A DNA stretch of 64,000 bases from Aldehydirespirator sp028819505 (GCA_965207755.1 OZ242297.1:3720001-3784000), one strand, 5' to 3'; shown: positions 52,748 through 61,215, counted from the stretch's first letter. The notes: generated by a model not told the origin, from the sequence alone. Program-made: numbers and translations.

Positions 52748-52882
52748 GGCCGGCGGACGCCTGGAGCAAGCGTGAATGAGCGGAGGCCCGTCGCGTCGCA
52801 GCGGTGTCATTCCCGCTCTTGTTCGCTGCGCTCATGGGCCGCTCGGGCCACGGCCTCGCTGCGCGGCTCGCGATGACGCTCA
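52748..52882 (-). repeat. Dispersed 48-bp repeat, copy B
   Basis: The core at 52812-52859 differs from copies A and C at one base. It lies 3' of the SDR gene and upstream of the ABC ATPase. Flanking similarity to copy C extends to the 3' ends of the E1 and SDR genes, both of which end in EAERTGS. Confidence 0.85.
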
Positions 52883-53722
52883 TCATCCGCTCCCTGTCCG
52901 CTCGGCCTCATAGCCCTCGAGGGGCTGGATGAGGATTCCACCGTCTACCGCGAGGAGCGCGCCCGTTATGAACTCGGCCATGTCCGACGCCAGGAAGACG
53001 GCCGCCCGGCCCACGTCGTCGGGCTTGCACAGGCGGCCGAGCGGCGTCCGGTCCACGATGCCTGCCCACTGCGCCTCGAGATCGATGCCCTGCGGGGCTC
53101 CGGCCTTCACGAACTCGACGGCTCCCTCGGTCATGGCCGCTCCCGGGCACACGGCGTTGACGCGGATCCCGTGGGGCGCCAATTCCATGGCCAGCGAGCG
53201 GGTGAGTCCGGCGATGGCGTGCTTGGAGGTGGTGTAGTGCGCGAGCCCCTCCGCCGAGGGAACTTGGGCGTCGACCGAGGCGACGTTGATGATGACCCCC
53301 GTCCCCCTGGGCCTCATGCTGCGAGCTGCGGCCCGTGCGCACAGGAAGCCGCCCGTGACGTTGACGTCGAGTATGCGAGCGAACTCCTCGCGGGGCATCT
53401 CGGTGGCGAGATAGTTGGAGAACACGCCTGCGTTGTTCACCAGGATGTCCACCGGTCCGACTCGGGACCCGACGGCGCCGAACAGCCCTGCCACTGACGC
53501 TTCGTCCGATACGTCGACGCGGTGGCCGACACAGGTGCCCCCGGTCTCGGCCGCGATCCGGTCGGCGGTCGACCGGGCGGCGGCCTTGTTGATGTCGGCG
53601 ACGGTGACGGTCGCCCCGGCTTCGGCCAGCCGCCGGGCGATCGCGGCCCCGAACCCTTGGGCGGCGCCGGTGACGATCGAGCAGCGGCCCTCCAGGGACC
53701 AGAGATCCGCGAGCGGGGTCAT
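52883..53722 (-). CDS. SDR-family NAD(P)-dependent dehydrogenase
   Basis: A 279-aa classical short-chain dehydrogenase. Cofactor motif TGAAQGFGAAIA (about 18-29), Asp in VTVADIN (about 37-43, favouring NAD), NNAGVF (about 93-98), catalytic Ser in INVASVDAQVPS (about 142), and the YxxxK pair HYTTSKHAIAG (Tyr156, Lys160 region). It would oxidise a hydroxyl or reduce a carbonyl intermediate of the pathway. Its ATG overlaps the amidohydrolase stop by 4 bp, so they are coupled. The C-terminal EAERTGSG comes from the repeated sequence. Confidence 0.9.
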   Translation of the reverse strand: MTPLADLWSLEGRCSIVTGAAQGFGAAIARRLAEAGATVTVADINKAAARSTADRIAAETGGTCVGHRVDVSDEASVAGLFGAVGSRVGPVDILVNNAGVFSNYLATEMPREEFARILDVNVTGGFLCARAAARSMRPRGTGVIINVASVDAQVPSAEGLAHYTTSKHAIAGLTRSLAMELAPHGIRVNAVCPGAAMTEGAVEFVKAGAPQGIDLEAQWAGIVDRTPLGRLCKPDDVGRAAVFLASDMAEFITGALLAVDGGILIQPLEGYEAERTGSG

Positions 53723-55044
53723 GGAAGTTCGCGCTCGAACAGGGACGGGACATAGGGCCGGGACTGCTCGAAGGGCATGCGGCGGGCCGGCAGTGCGTCG
53801 GGTCGCCATGGCTCGACTTCCTGACCGCCCTTGATGACGCGGAAACGGCGCCGGTCCGCCAGCACGGACACGTTCTCATCGGGCCGGCCGTCGACTATCA
53901 GCATGTCGGCGTACTTGCCCTGGGTCAGCGTGCCGATCATGGCCGAGTGGGAGGGCACGGCGACCGCGGCGTCGCGGGTCATGCACAACAGGGCCCGCAT
54001 GTCGGTCATGCCGAGATGGCTGACGAACAACTCCATCTCACGCGTATGCCATTGGCCGTAGGGCGTCATGGCGAAGCCGCTCTCGGATCCGGCGACAAGG
54101 GTCGCTCCCTGCTCATGGGCCTTGGAGAGGATGGAGACGGCTGCGTCCAGTTCCCGCCGGATGGCGTCGTTGGTGGCAGGTCGCATGCCGCCGGCCTCCA
54201 GGGAGTTGACGAGCAGTGTCATGGCCGGCAGCAGGGGGATGCGCCGGTCGAGCACCCTGTCGAGGGTCTCGGTGTCCATGTAGGACGCGTGCATGATCCA
54301 GTCGACGCCGACCGCGGCCGCGTCGGCGACGGACTGCCGGGATCGGGCGTGCATGGCCAGCGGGCGTCCGAGCCGGTGGGCCTCGTCGACGGCGAGCTGC
54401 AGTTCGTCGCGCCGGAACGCGGCCCACTCGGTCGTCCCGGGTCCGGATCCGGCGATCTTGATCAGGTCCACGCCGTCCTTGACCTGGTCGCGTATCTCGC
54501 TCAGGAGTTCGTCGCGGCCGTGAACGAGCGCGCCGAACGAAGACTCTTCCACGTCGATCCATCGGGGCAGGGTGTCGCCGATGCCCTGCTGAGTGGTGAT
54601 CTGCCGGCCCGCGGCCGAGAATCTCGGACCCTGGATGAGCCCGGCGGCCACTGCGTCGCGTACCGCGGGGGCGATCCCGGTGGGCCCGCCCGGATCGCAG
54701 GCGCTGGTCACCCCGGCCAGCAGCACCGTCTCGGCGTTGGCCGCCGCCCGGATGGCCCGGTAGGCCGACGGCGTGTAGATGTACAGCTCCTCCTCGGTGT
54801 GCGGCTCGCCGAAGCTGATGTGCATATGGCCGTCGACCAGCCCGGGCATGACCGTGGCGCCGTCGACGCTCACCGCCGGGATCGTCTCGTCGCTGAACTC
54901 GCGGGGCAGATCGTGCGACGGCCCGACCCAGGCGATCCGTTCACCGTCGATCACCACGGTGCCGTCGGTGATCGTCGTCTCGTCGACGCAGGGAAGCAGT
55001 CGGGCATTCTCGATGCGGCGCAGTCGGAGGCTGGGACTGTTCAT
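53719..55044 (-). CDS. Metal-dependent amidohydrolase
   Basis: A 441-aa amidohydrolase-superfamily enzyme. HxH metal ligands are in GLVDGHMHI (about 66-74); the likely carboxylated Lys is in DLIKIAGSG (about 190-198); two more His are in AMHARSRQS and WIMHASYMD; the last Asp-type position is in AGSESGF (about 313). It hydrolyses amide, ring-amide or related bonds of an unknown small molecule in the cytoplasm. It is coupled to the SDR gene downstream and 23 bp after the PhyH gene. Start ATG 55044 is preferred over one ten codons upstream that lies at the PhyH stop. Confidence 0.88.
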   Translation of the reverse strand: MNSPSLRLRRIENARLLPCVDETTITDGTVVIDGERIAWVGPSHDLPREFSDETIPAVSVDGATVMPGLVDGHMHISFGEPHTEEELYIYTPSAYRAIRAAANAETVLLAGVTSACDPGGPTGIAPAVRDAVAAGLIQGPRFSAAGRQITTQQGIGDTLPRWIDVEESSFGALVHGRDELLSEIRDQVKDGVDLIKIAGSGPGTTEWAAFRRDELQLAVDEAHRLGRPLAMHARSRQSVADAAAVGVDWIMHASYMDTETLDRVLDRRIPLLPAMTLLVNSLEAGGMRPATNDAIRRELDAAVSILSKAHEQGATLVAGSESGFAMTPYGQWHTREMELFVSHLGMTDMRALLCMTRDAAVAVPSHSAMIGTLTQGKYADMLIVDGRPDENVSVLADRRRFRVIKGGQEVEPWRPDALPARRMPFEQSRPYVPSLFERELP

Positions 55045-55067
55045 CGTTGCTCCTTCGATCCGGCGAT

Positions 55068-55922
55068 CTAGCACGGGATGAGTGGGAAGTACTCGCCCCC
55101 TATGGGTTGCCCTGCGGACAGCCCCACCTCTGCGTCACTGTAGTTGTACTCGTATCGCTGCGATCCCAGCCAGATGGTTCCATCTCCCACGAAGCGGACC
55201 ACGAGGGCCCGTCTCGGATGGTCGGTCCGGTTCGGTCCTGACGCGTGCCACACGAGCGATGAGTGGAATGACGCCTCGCCGGCCCCGAGGGCGACCGTCC
55301 GCACCTCGAACCCCATGGCGGCCGGATCCCCCATGGGCTTGACCACGGCGGGTCGCTGATCCCGCATGTACGGCGTTCCGGTGCCGAAGACCGACGGCAG
55401 GCGCTCTCCGGTCAGATGGCTGCCCACGGCCATGCGCATGGCACCGTTGCGGGCGTCGGTGTCGTCCAGGGCAATCCACGCCGTCACCGCGTTCGGCTGG
55501 GCCAGCGGCCAGTAGGGGAAGTCCTGGTGCCATTTCAGTTCGCCCCCCGATCCCGGAGCCTTGGTGAGCGCGTTGTCCTCGAGGAGGCGCACCCGGCGGG
55601 TCCCGATGAGCTGTGAGGCCCAGCGGGCCAGGGTCGGATTGAACACGAAGGGCTGGATCTCGGGCTCCACCCGCCACAGATTGAACAGGAACTCGACGGG
55701 ACCGGCGCCGGTGGGCCGCGGCTCGTCGACGTCGGGCCACAGGTCGGGGTCCAGCAGGTCGTAGACCCGCCCCTCGTCCCGTTCCCGGTCCTGGACCGAG
55801 GCCACGAGACCGCGCAGGGCGTCGACCTCTTCGTCGTCGAAGACCCGCCCCGGACACAGGTATCCCGACTCGTAGAAATCGAGGATCTCTGAACCGCTCA
55901 GGAGATCGTCACGGGCCGTCAT
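55068..55922 (-). CDS. PhyH-family Fe(II)/2-oxoglutarate dioxygenase
   Basis: A 284-aa phytanoyl-CoA dioxygenase-family protein. The iron ligands are His and Asp in KWHQDFPYWP (about 130-139) and the distal His in LVWHASGPNRTDHPRRALVVRF, whose Arg would bind 2-oxoglutarate. Such enzymes hydroxylate unactivated carbons and often initiate degradation of imported compounds. It is the first gene of the PhyH-amidohydrolase-SDR unit. ATG 55922 lies 13 bp from the TATAGTATA palindrome, which would make the 5' leader very short if that site is the promoter's -10 element. Confidence 0.87.
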   Translation of the reverse strand: MTARDDLLSGSEILDFYESGYLCPGRVFDDEEVDALRGLVASVQDRERDEGRVYDLLDPDLWPDVDEPRPTGAGPVEFLFNLWRVEPEIQPFVFNPTLARWASQLIGTRRVRLLEDNALTKAPGSGGELKWHQDFPYWPLAQPNAVTAWIALDDTDARNGAMRMAVGSHLTGERLPSVFGTGTPYMRDQRPAVVKPMGDPAAMGFEVRTVALGAGEASFHSSLVWHASGPNRTDHPRRALVVRFVGDGTIWLGSQRYEYNYSDAEVGLSAGQPIGGEYFPLIPC

Positions 55923-55934
55923 TGTAGGCAAGGC

Positions 55935-55943
55935 TATAGTATA
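55935..55943. promoter_or_regulatory. Palindrome TATAGTATA between divergent catabolic operons
   Basis: A 9-bp odd palindrome in the 84-bp gap between the PhyH start (-) and the cupin start (+). It matches the site at 51974-51982 in opposite orientation, with CTATAGTATAT common to both. TATAGT would be a good -10 hexamer; its symmetry also fits a GntR-family operator. Confidence 0.5.
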
Positions 55944-56006
55944 TCTTTCGGTCACTCATCGAGCGCGTCAGGCGTGTTCGAAGCCACAATCCGGGAGGCG
56001 GGAGAC

Positions 56007-56411
56007 GTGGGAGAGCAAGTGGTTCGAGCGGACACGACAGAGCCTGACGACTGGTCGGGCACCGCCTTCGCGCACTTGGACGTGCGGTCGCTGATCTCCG
56101 AGGATCGCCTCGGCTCGGAGAAGGTGATGGTAGGTCAGACCATCTACCCGCCCGGAAGCACTCATGAGCATCACCTCCACCCCGACGCGGAGGAAGTGGT
56201 GATCGTCATGTCGGGCACCGGCTGGCACCGGGTCGGATCGGAGTTCTACGACATCGGCCCCGGTGACATCGTCTTCATTCCAGCCAACGCGCCGCACTCC
56301 GCTGGCAGCGATCCCGGAGAGCCGATGGTGATTCTGTGGATCCTGGGGGGTGTTCCATCGCTGGAGAAGGCCGGCTATGTGTCGGTGCCGACGATCCTTC
56401 GAAATCGGTGA
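56007..56411 (+). CDS. Cupin-domain protein
   Basis: A 134-aa single-domain cupin. Metal ligands are in HEHHLHPDAEEVVIVMSG (His, His, Glu) with the closing His in IPANAPHSAG. The first cupin motif is followed by GTGWHRVG and the second by GPGDIVFIPA, the usual arrangement of a small mononuclear metal cupin. The reaction is unknown; it could be a dioxygenase, an isomerase or a non-catalytic sugar/amide binder. GTG 56007 has the ribosome binding site GGGAG 4-8 bp upstream; GTG 55974 is an alternative. Its stop overlaps the amidase GTG. Confidence 0.82.
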   Translation: MGEQVVRADTTEPDDWSGTAFAHLDVRSLISEDRLGSEKVMVGQTIYPPGSTHEHHLHPDAEEVVIVMSGTGWHRVGSEFYDIGPGDIVFIPANAPHSAGSDPGEPMVILWILGGVPSLEKAGYVSVPTILRNR

Positions 56412-57931
56412 CCGAGCTCTGGCAGCTGGGGGCTCGCGCCCTTGCCCGACTCTATGGTGCCCGCCAGGCCGGCCCTGTCGAGGCGCTCGACGCTTCGCTC
56501 GAGCGGCTTCGGGCCGTCGAACCGATGGTCGGGGCCTTCGCATGCGTCCTTGACGAGGAGGCCCGCTCGGCCGCCCGCGTCCTGCAGGACGAGCTCTACA
56601 GGGGCGTGAGCCGTGGTCCCCTTCACGGCGTTCCGGTGGCCGTGAAGGAGCTGTTCGACGTTGAGGGCGCTCCGTGTGACTACGGGTCCGATGTGCTGTC
56701 GGGCCGGGTGGCGGTGGCTGATGCCGAGTTGGTTCGCCGGCTCCGGCAGGGCGGGGCGCTGATCGTGGGCACGACCCGCTCCCACGAGTTCGGATGGGGC
56801 ATCACCACCCAGCATGAGCGAAGGGCCGGCACCCGGAATCCCTGGAATCTCGATCGCATCCCCGGCGGGTCCAGTGGCGGATCGGGCGCCGCCGTCGCGG
56901 CGGGGATGGTCCCGGTGGCGGTGGGCAGCGACACGGGGGGCTCGATCCGCATCCCGGCCAGCTTCTGTGGAGTGGCCGGTCTGAAGCCCACTTTCGGCCG
57001 GATCAGCCGCACGGGCGGCATGGCGCTCGCACCCTCGTTCGACACCGCGGGAGCGCTGGGCCGGACGGTGGGGGATGCGGCGGTTGTGGTGGGGGCCATG
57101 AGCGGAGCCGATGGCGTGGACCCGGCATGCCCGCCGGATCTGCCGCCTCCTGAAGTCCCTGCAGCGCGGGATTCGCTTGACGGCGCTCGCGTCGGCGTCT
57201 CGTCCGACCTCATGGACGTCGGGCTCGACGAGTCCATCAAGGCGGTGTTCGACGCCGCGGTGGGTCTCCTGGAGGAGTTGGGCGCCCAGATCGTGGAGGT
57301 CGGCCTGCCCGACGCGGAGTCGATCCGGTCGGCGTTCGTGCCTCTGCAGATGGCGGAGGCCCACCACGTGCACCACTCGATGGGGCTGTACCCGCGACGG
57401 GCTGCCGACTACGGCTCCGACGTGCGCTCGCGGCTCGATGCGGCGACCGATGTGTCGATCGGGGACTACCTGGCCGCCTCGGAGCAGCGTCGCCGGATCG
57501 TTGCGGCGTTCGAGCGGGGACTGTGGTCCGTGGACGCCGTCTTGAGTCCGGTGTCCGGGGTCGGGCCGAGCCGTGTCGACGACAGTGATCGAGCGGTCTG
57601 GAACGGCCGGACCCGGCCTCTGCGGGACGCAGTGATGATCTTCACCGTGCCGCACAACGTGACCGGCCTGCCTACCAGCATCGTGCCCGTCGGCGTCGAT
57701 GCCGACGGTCTGCCCGTGGCCGTTCAGCTGATGGCCGAACGTTGGCGGGAGGACAAGGCTGTCGAGATCGCGGCGGCCCTCGAACTGGCCGTCGAGCCGC
57801 CCGCGGCAGCGTTCCCCGAACTGGCCGTCGAGCCGCCCGCGGCAGCGTTCCCCGAACTGGCCGTCGAGCCGCCCGCGGCAGCGTTCCCCGAACTGGCCGG
57901 TCACGCCGCCGCAGCAACATCAAGCGAATAG
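56408..57931 (+). CDS. Amidase-signature (AS) family amidase
   Basis: A 507-aa AS-family hydrolase. The Ser-cisSer-Lys triad is visible: Lys80 (PVAVKELFD), Ser155 (GGSSGGSGAAVAAG) and nucleophile Ser179 (SDTGGSIRIPASFCG). It cleaves a carboxamide of an unknown substrate. It is coupled to the cupin gene (GTGA overlap) and followed 10 bp later by an alpha/beta-hydrolase. The C-terminus after residue 455 carries three copies of a 12-residue unit (ELAVEPPAAAFP) that lies outside the catalytic fold and is unlikely to affect activity. Confidence 0.9.
   Translation: MTELWQLGARALARLYGARQAGPVEALDASLERLRAVEPMVGAFACVLDEEARSAARVLQDELYRGVSRGPLHGVPVAVKELFDVEGAPCDYGSDVLSGRVAVADAELVRRLRQGGALIVGTTRSHEFGWGITTQHERRAGTRNPWNLDRIPGGSSGGSGAAVAAGMVPVAVGSDTGGSIRIPASFCGVAGLKPTFGRISRTGGMALAPSFDTAGALGRTVGDAAVVVGAMSGADGVDPACPPDLPPPEVPAARDSLDGARVGVSSDLMDVGLDESIKAVFDAAVGLLEELGAQIVEVGLPDAESIRSAFVPLQMAEAHHVHHSMGLYPRRAADYGSDVRSRLDAATDVSIGDYLAASEQRRRIVAAFERGLWSVDAVLSPVSGVGPSRVDDSDRAVWNGRTRPLRDAVMIFTVPHNVTGLPTSIVPVGVDADGLPVAVQLMAERWREDKAVEIAAALELAVEPPAAAFPELAVEPPAAAFPELAVEPPAAAFPELAGHAAAATSSE
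57782..57900 (+). repeat. 36-bp tandem repeat in the amidase 3' end
   Basis: Three perfect units at 57782-57817, 57818-57853 and 57854-57889, plus 10 bp of a fourth. All are in frame and encode Pro/Ala-rich 12-mers at the C-terminus of the amidase. Confidence 0.95.
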
Positions 57932-57941
57932 GAGTCCTGGC

Positions 57942-58745
57942 ATGCCCTACGCACAGTCCGACGACGCTCGGATCTATTTCGAGCAGCACGGCGACGGCTC
58001 GGGCCCGCCTCTGGTTCTGATACGGGGCACCGGAGCCGACGGGACGCGCTGGATGCCTCAGGTGGAGGCCTACTCGCCCGAGGTTCCGTGCGTGATCTTC
58101 GACGGAAGAGGCGTGGGCCAAAGCGACACCACACCGGCCCCGTACACGGTGGAGCAGATGGCCGGCGACACTCTCGCCGTCATGGACGAGGCCGGCATCG
58201 GTGCGGCCCACGTCGCGGGCTCGTCGCTGGGAGGGGCCATCGGCCTCCACCTGGCCGTTCATGCTCCCGATCGGGTGCTGACCCTGCAATTGCACTCGAG
58301 CTGGCTGGCCACTCGGGGCTTCTCCGCTTACTCGCTGGGCCTGCTGAAGAAGTTCCTCGTCACCGGCGGGACCGACTTCTACTACGAGGCGACCCTGCCG
58401 CTGCTGTTCAGCTGCTCCTTCATGATGGACAACTTCGATCACCTCATGAAGATCCTCGCCCACATGCAGGCTCACTCGGCTACCAGGGAGGGACTGCTCG
58501 GGCAGATCGAGGCCAATCTCAGCTACGACCTCAGCGCCGAGGCCGGACGGGTGAAGGCTCCGACCCTCATAACGGTCGGCGATCTCGACTACGTGCTGCC
58601 CGTGTCGTGCTCGCGGGAGCTGCATGGGGCCATCGCCGGGTCCGAACTGGTGGTCTTCGAGGGTTGCGGGCACCTGGTGACGATGGAGAATTCCGAGGAG
58701 TTCAATCGGGTCACGCTCGACTGGCTGAGGCCGCACCTTCGCTAG
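57942..58745 (+). CDS. Alpha/beta-fold hydrolase
   Basis: A 267-aa alpha/beta-hydrolase. The nucleophile elbow is AGSSLGG with Ser95, the acid is Asp in TVGDLDYVLPV (about 215), and the base is His in FEGCGHLVTMEN (about 241). The oxyanion region RGTGADGTRW (about 28-37) and FDGRGVGQSD (about 53-62) are typical of the 3-oxoadipate enol-lactonase/haloperoxidase-like group. It is last in the cupin-amidase-hydrolase operon, 10 bp after the amidase. The substrate may be an ester, lactone or C-C bond product of that pathway. Confidence 0.88.
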   Translation: MPYAQSDDARIYFEQHGDGSGPPLVLIRGTGADGTRWMPQVEAYSPEVPCVIFDGRGVGQSDTTPAPYTVEQMAGDTLAVMDEAGIGAAHVAGSSLGGAIGLHLAVHAPDRVLTLQLHSSWLATRGFSAYSLGLLKKFLVTGGTDFYYEATLPLLFSCSFMMDNFDHLMKILAHMQAHSATREGLLGQIEANLSYDLSAEAGRVKAPTLITVGDLDYVLPVSCSRELHGAIAGSELVVFEGCGHLVTMENSEEFNRVTLDWLRPHLR

Positions 58746-58929
58746 GAGCGTCCCTGCAGCGCGGGCTAGGAAACCGATGGCTCCAGGGACTCGCGGTGGC
58801 ATCCGGCCACGCGCTTGCAACTGTCCGACAGCGTGGCCATCTCGTCGAAGGTGATCACGTCCTCGAAGCCCCGGCACCGCCGATTCGCTGGCGTGCGCTC
58901 AGTCCACAGTCAGTCAGCGTGTTGTCTAG
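58746..58929. other. Gap with an unassigned 47-codon open frame
   Basis: Between the alpha/beta-hydrolase and fic genes. The - strand holds a frame open from 58910 to 58767 (RGFEDVITFDEMATLSDSCK is part of it) without ATG, GTG or TTG at its beginning. It may be the remnant of a small gene. Two copies of CAGTCAGCGTGTTGT-like sequence sit at 58911-58945. Confidence 0.3.
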
Positions 58930-60294
58930 TCAGCGTGTTGTCGACGCCGACGGGTCGTCTCTGTTCTCAAGGGCGGCTCGTATGGCACCGCCGCCATCGG
59001 GGAACGGTCGATGATGCAGCGGCGCCTCAAGCTCGCGGCCCGTTTGCTGAAGTTGGGAACGCTCCTCGTCGGTGCTTGACGTGTGAAGATCCCAGCAGTC
59101 GAGGAGCAGGCCTTCGCGTTCGTCGACCACTCGCAGCATCTCGGGGAGCTCAAAGACCCTGCGCCCCGAGTCCGCGTCGAGGGTCTCGGTAAGGGCACCG
59201 CGGTCGACCAGATCAGCCACGGCGCGCCTTGTTGCCCTCGGAGAACGCCCAGTTGTTTCGCTGAGGAATGTTGTGGTAGCCGCAGGCATGGTGGACATAC
59301 GCTCCAGGACCGCTGCCGCGGCCGAATGGGAACGCAGCCCGAGTTCCGTCCATGACTGCTCCATGCGGTTGATGACGTCGGCGACGACCTGGGCGTAGCG
59401 ACACGCGACGGCCACCGCGTCGGCCACGTAGTCGATGGCCGCGGACGCGGCCCGTGAGCGCTCCGGGTCGGATTCATCGCCGACGTAGGTCTGATAGGGC
59501 CGCAGTGCCTGGTAGTAGTCGTCCTTGCGTGCCGCCACCGCCGCTGAGAGCGGCAGGGGAAGGCTCGGCCCCATGTCGCGGCTCAGCACGGTGTGGATGA
59601 GCGCTCGCCCGACGCGCCCGTTGCCGTCGAGGAAGGGGTGGATGGTCTCGAACTGCAGGTGGGCCAACGCTGCCTTCGCGATGGGACTCCCCCAAACGGG
59701 CGCCGACACATACTGCAATGTGTCGTCGAGCAGAGGGCGCACGCTTTCGGGCGGCGGGGGGACGAAGTGTGCTTGCGCGGGGGTTCGCTGGTGGCTGTGC
59801 CCCACCCAGTTCTGCTCATCTCGCACATACCCCGACTCGAGTTGTTGGCTGGTGTTGGAGAACAGTCGCCGATGCATCTCCTCGACGTCGACAACCGTGA
59901 CCGGTGCCCCGCGGCGCTGCCCGACTGCGATCGCATGAGCATTCAGCCGGACATTGCCCAGTGCCTGGCGGTCCATTTCGGCACGTGTGGGATTGCGGGC
60001 GGCCCGCAACGACTCCAGCAGGCTCAACGACCTCAGCGTCGTGCGGATCCCCTCCACATCGCTCGACGCGATGCCCTCGGCGCGGTTCAGGCACCATTCC
60101 AGCGCCCGGGACTGCGGAGCATCCAGCGTCCATGCTCGCAGCGAGTCGCTGGCGACTCCGATCCGCTCGATTGTCTGCGGGCCGGGACTCGGGACCCAAC
60201 CTGCAAGCCGATGAGGCACATAGGCGTCATAGGGCTCGCTCACCTGCCTGGTCCCGCGCCAGTAGTTCCATGTCCGCCTTACGAGCCTGCCCAC
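58930..60294 (-). CDS. Fic-family protein (AMPylator-like)
   Basis: A 454-aa Fic protein. The active loop HPFLDGNGRVGR (219-230) matches HPFx(D/E)GNGRxxR in full, so it should be catalytically competent. The N-terminal segment SSDVEGI (77-83) fits the [S/T]xxxE[G/N] autoinhibitory motif, making it a self-inhibited (class II) Fic with no need of a separate antitoxin. A C-terminal winged helix (about 350-400, SETTGRSPRATRRAVADLVDRGAL) is common in this architecture. It transfers AMP or another nucleotide to a protein target that cannot be predicted. GTG 60294 was taken as start; GTG 60243 would give a more typical N-terminus. Confidence 0.9.
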   Translation of the reverse strand: MGRLVRRTWNYWRGTRQVSEPYDAYVPHRLAGWVPSPGPQTIERIGVASDSLRAWTLDAPQSRALEWCLNRAEGIASSDVEGIRTTLRSLSLLESLRAARNPTRAEMDRQALGNVRLNAHAIAVGQRRGAPVTVVDVEEMHRRLFSNTSQQLESGYVRDEQNWVGHSHQRTPAQAHFVPPPPESVRPLLDDTLQYVSAPVWGSPIAKAALAHLQFETIHPFLDGNGRVGRALIHTVLSRDMGPSLPLPLSAAVAARKDDYYQALRPYQTYVGDESDPERSRAASAAIDYVADAVAVACRYAQVVADVINRMEQSWTELGLRSHSAAAAVLERMSTMPAATTTFLSETTGRSPRATRRAVADLVDRGALTETLDADSGRRVFELPEMLRVVDEREGLLLDCWDLHTSSTDEERSQLQQTGRELEAPLHHRPFPDGGGAIRAALENRDDPSASTTR

Positions 60295-60503
60295 AGCGCA
60301 AGGCTAACGGCACCCGAGTGTGCGGCCACTTTTCAATCAAAACTGTCTGCCTCATGGTCAATGCGGCCAGTTTCACATATGAAATGGCTGCCGAATGGTG
60401 AGGCGCGGCCACTTCTCGCCGGGAGAACCGGCCACTGAACAGCCCAAGAGTGTGAGCTAGCCGCTCCTGCTCTCGGCTCCCAAGGACACGCGATGGCGCT
60501 TCT

Positions 60504-60522
60504 TGTGTAACATTCTTACACA
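60504..60522. promoter_or_regulatory. Inverted-repeat operator of the toxin-antitoxin pair
   Basis: TGTGTAA-CATTC-TTACACA: perfect 7-bp arms around a 5-bp spacer, 26 bp before the antitoxin ATG. This is where an autoregulating VapB-type repressor would bind. It is AT-rich against its surroundings and probably overlaps the promoter. Confidence 0.65.
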
Positions 60523-60547
60523 TTCGTCGGATCGTAGGAGGAGTGGG

Positions 60548-60823
60548 ATGGCCCGGGTGCAGTTGGTGATGCCGGATGAGGACCGGGACCGCTACGTGGA
60601 GCAAGCGCGGCGCGAAGGCCTGTCCTTCAGCGCCTGGCTGCGTTGCGCTGCCCGTGAGCGCCTTGAAGCCCGTCAGAGTGCCACACGGTTCGAGTCGCCT
60701 GCGGAAGTCAGGGAGTTCTTCAGGGCGCTGGAGCGGATGGACGGACCCGAGACGGAGCCGGACTGGAGCGAACACCTGCGTGTCCTGGGCGAGGCGAGGC
60801 GCCGGGGAGCCGCCCCAGCGTGA
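60548..60823 (+). CDS. VapB-like antitoxin
   Basis: A 91-aa protein with a ribbon-helix-helix-like N-terminus (RVQLVMPDEDRDRYVEQARREGLSFSAWLRCAARERLEA, about 3-41) and an acidic C-terminal tail that would wrap the toxin. It has a strong GTAGGAGGAG ribosome binding site ahead of ATG 60548. Its TGA overlaps the toxin GTG by 4 bp, the classic antitoxin-first arrangement. An inverted repeat at 60504-60522 is the likely autoregulatory operator. Confidence 0.85.
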   Translation: MARVQLVMPDEDRDRYVEQARREGLSFSAWLRCAARERLEARQSATRFESPAEVREFFRALERMDGPETEPDWSEHLRVLGEARRRGAAPA

Positions 60824-61215
60824 TTTTCGTGGACACCAACATCGTCATGTACGCCGTGGGGAGGCCTCACGCCCTGCGAGCAGAGGCGCAGCGGTTCTTC
60901 GCCGCTGCCGTCGACTCCGGTGAGCGGCTCTGCACCTCCGCCGAGGTCATGCAGGAACTCGCGCACGTGTACATCGCCACCAGCCGGCTCAGAACACTCG
61001 ACGCAGCCTTCGAACTGATTGGCGGCGTCGAGATCGAGGTCTGGCCGTTGGAGGCGGCGGACGTCGTGCTGGCCCGGCAGCTTCACGCGCAGCATCCCAA
61101 CCTTCAGCCCCGGGATCTGTGCCATCTGGCAAGCTGCCGCAGGCGGGGCGTCACCAGCATCAAGACCTTCGACCGGGCGCTGGCCGCGGTGTCCGACGGA
61201 CCGGACGATCCCTGA
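60820..61215 (+). CDS. vapC: VapC-like PIN-domain toxin
   Basis: A 131-aa PIN-domain ribonuclease. The acidic metal site is Asp5 (MIFVDTNIVMY), Glu42 or Glu46 (SAEVMQE), Asp99 (PRDLCHLA) and Asp118 (KTFDRAL), so the active site looks intact. VapC toxins cleave tRNA or rRNA; the target is not predictable. It is translated by coupling from the antitoxin gene through a GTGA overlap. Confidence 0.9.
   Translation: MIFVDTNIVMYAVGRPHALRAEAQRFFAAAVDSGERLCTSAEVMQELAHVYIATSRLRTLDAAFELIGGVEIEVWPLEAADVVLARQLHAQHPNLQPRDLCHLASCRRRGVTSIKTFDRALAAVSDGPDDP

Noticed and set aside
58767..58910. Small gene on the - strand between the hydrolase and fic genes
   Set aside because: The frame has no usable start codon at its beginning and no ribosome binding site; listed only as gap content.
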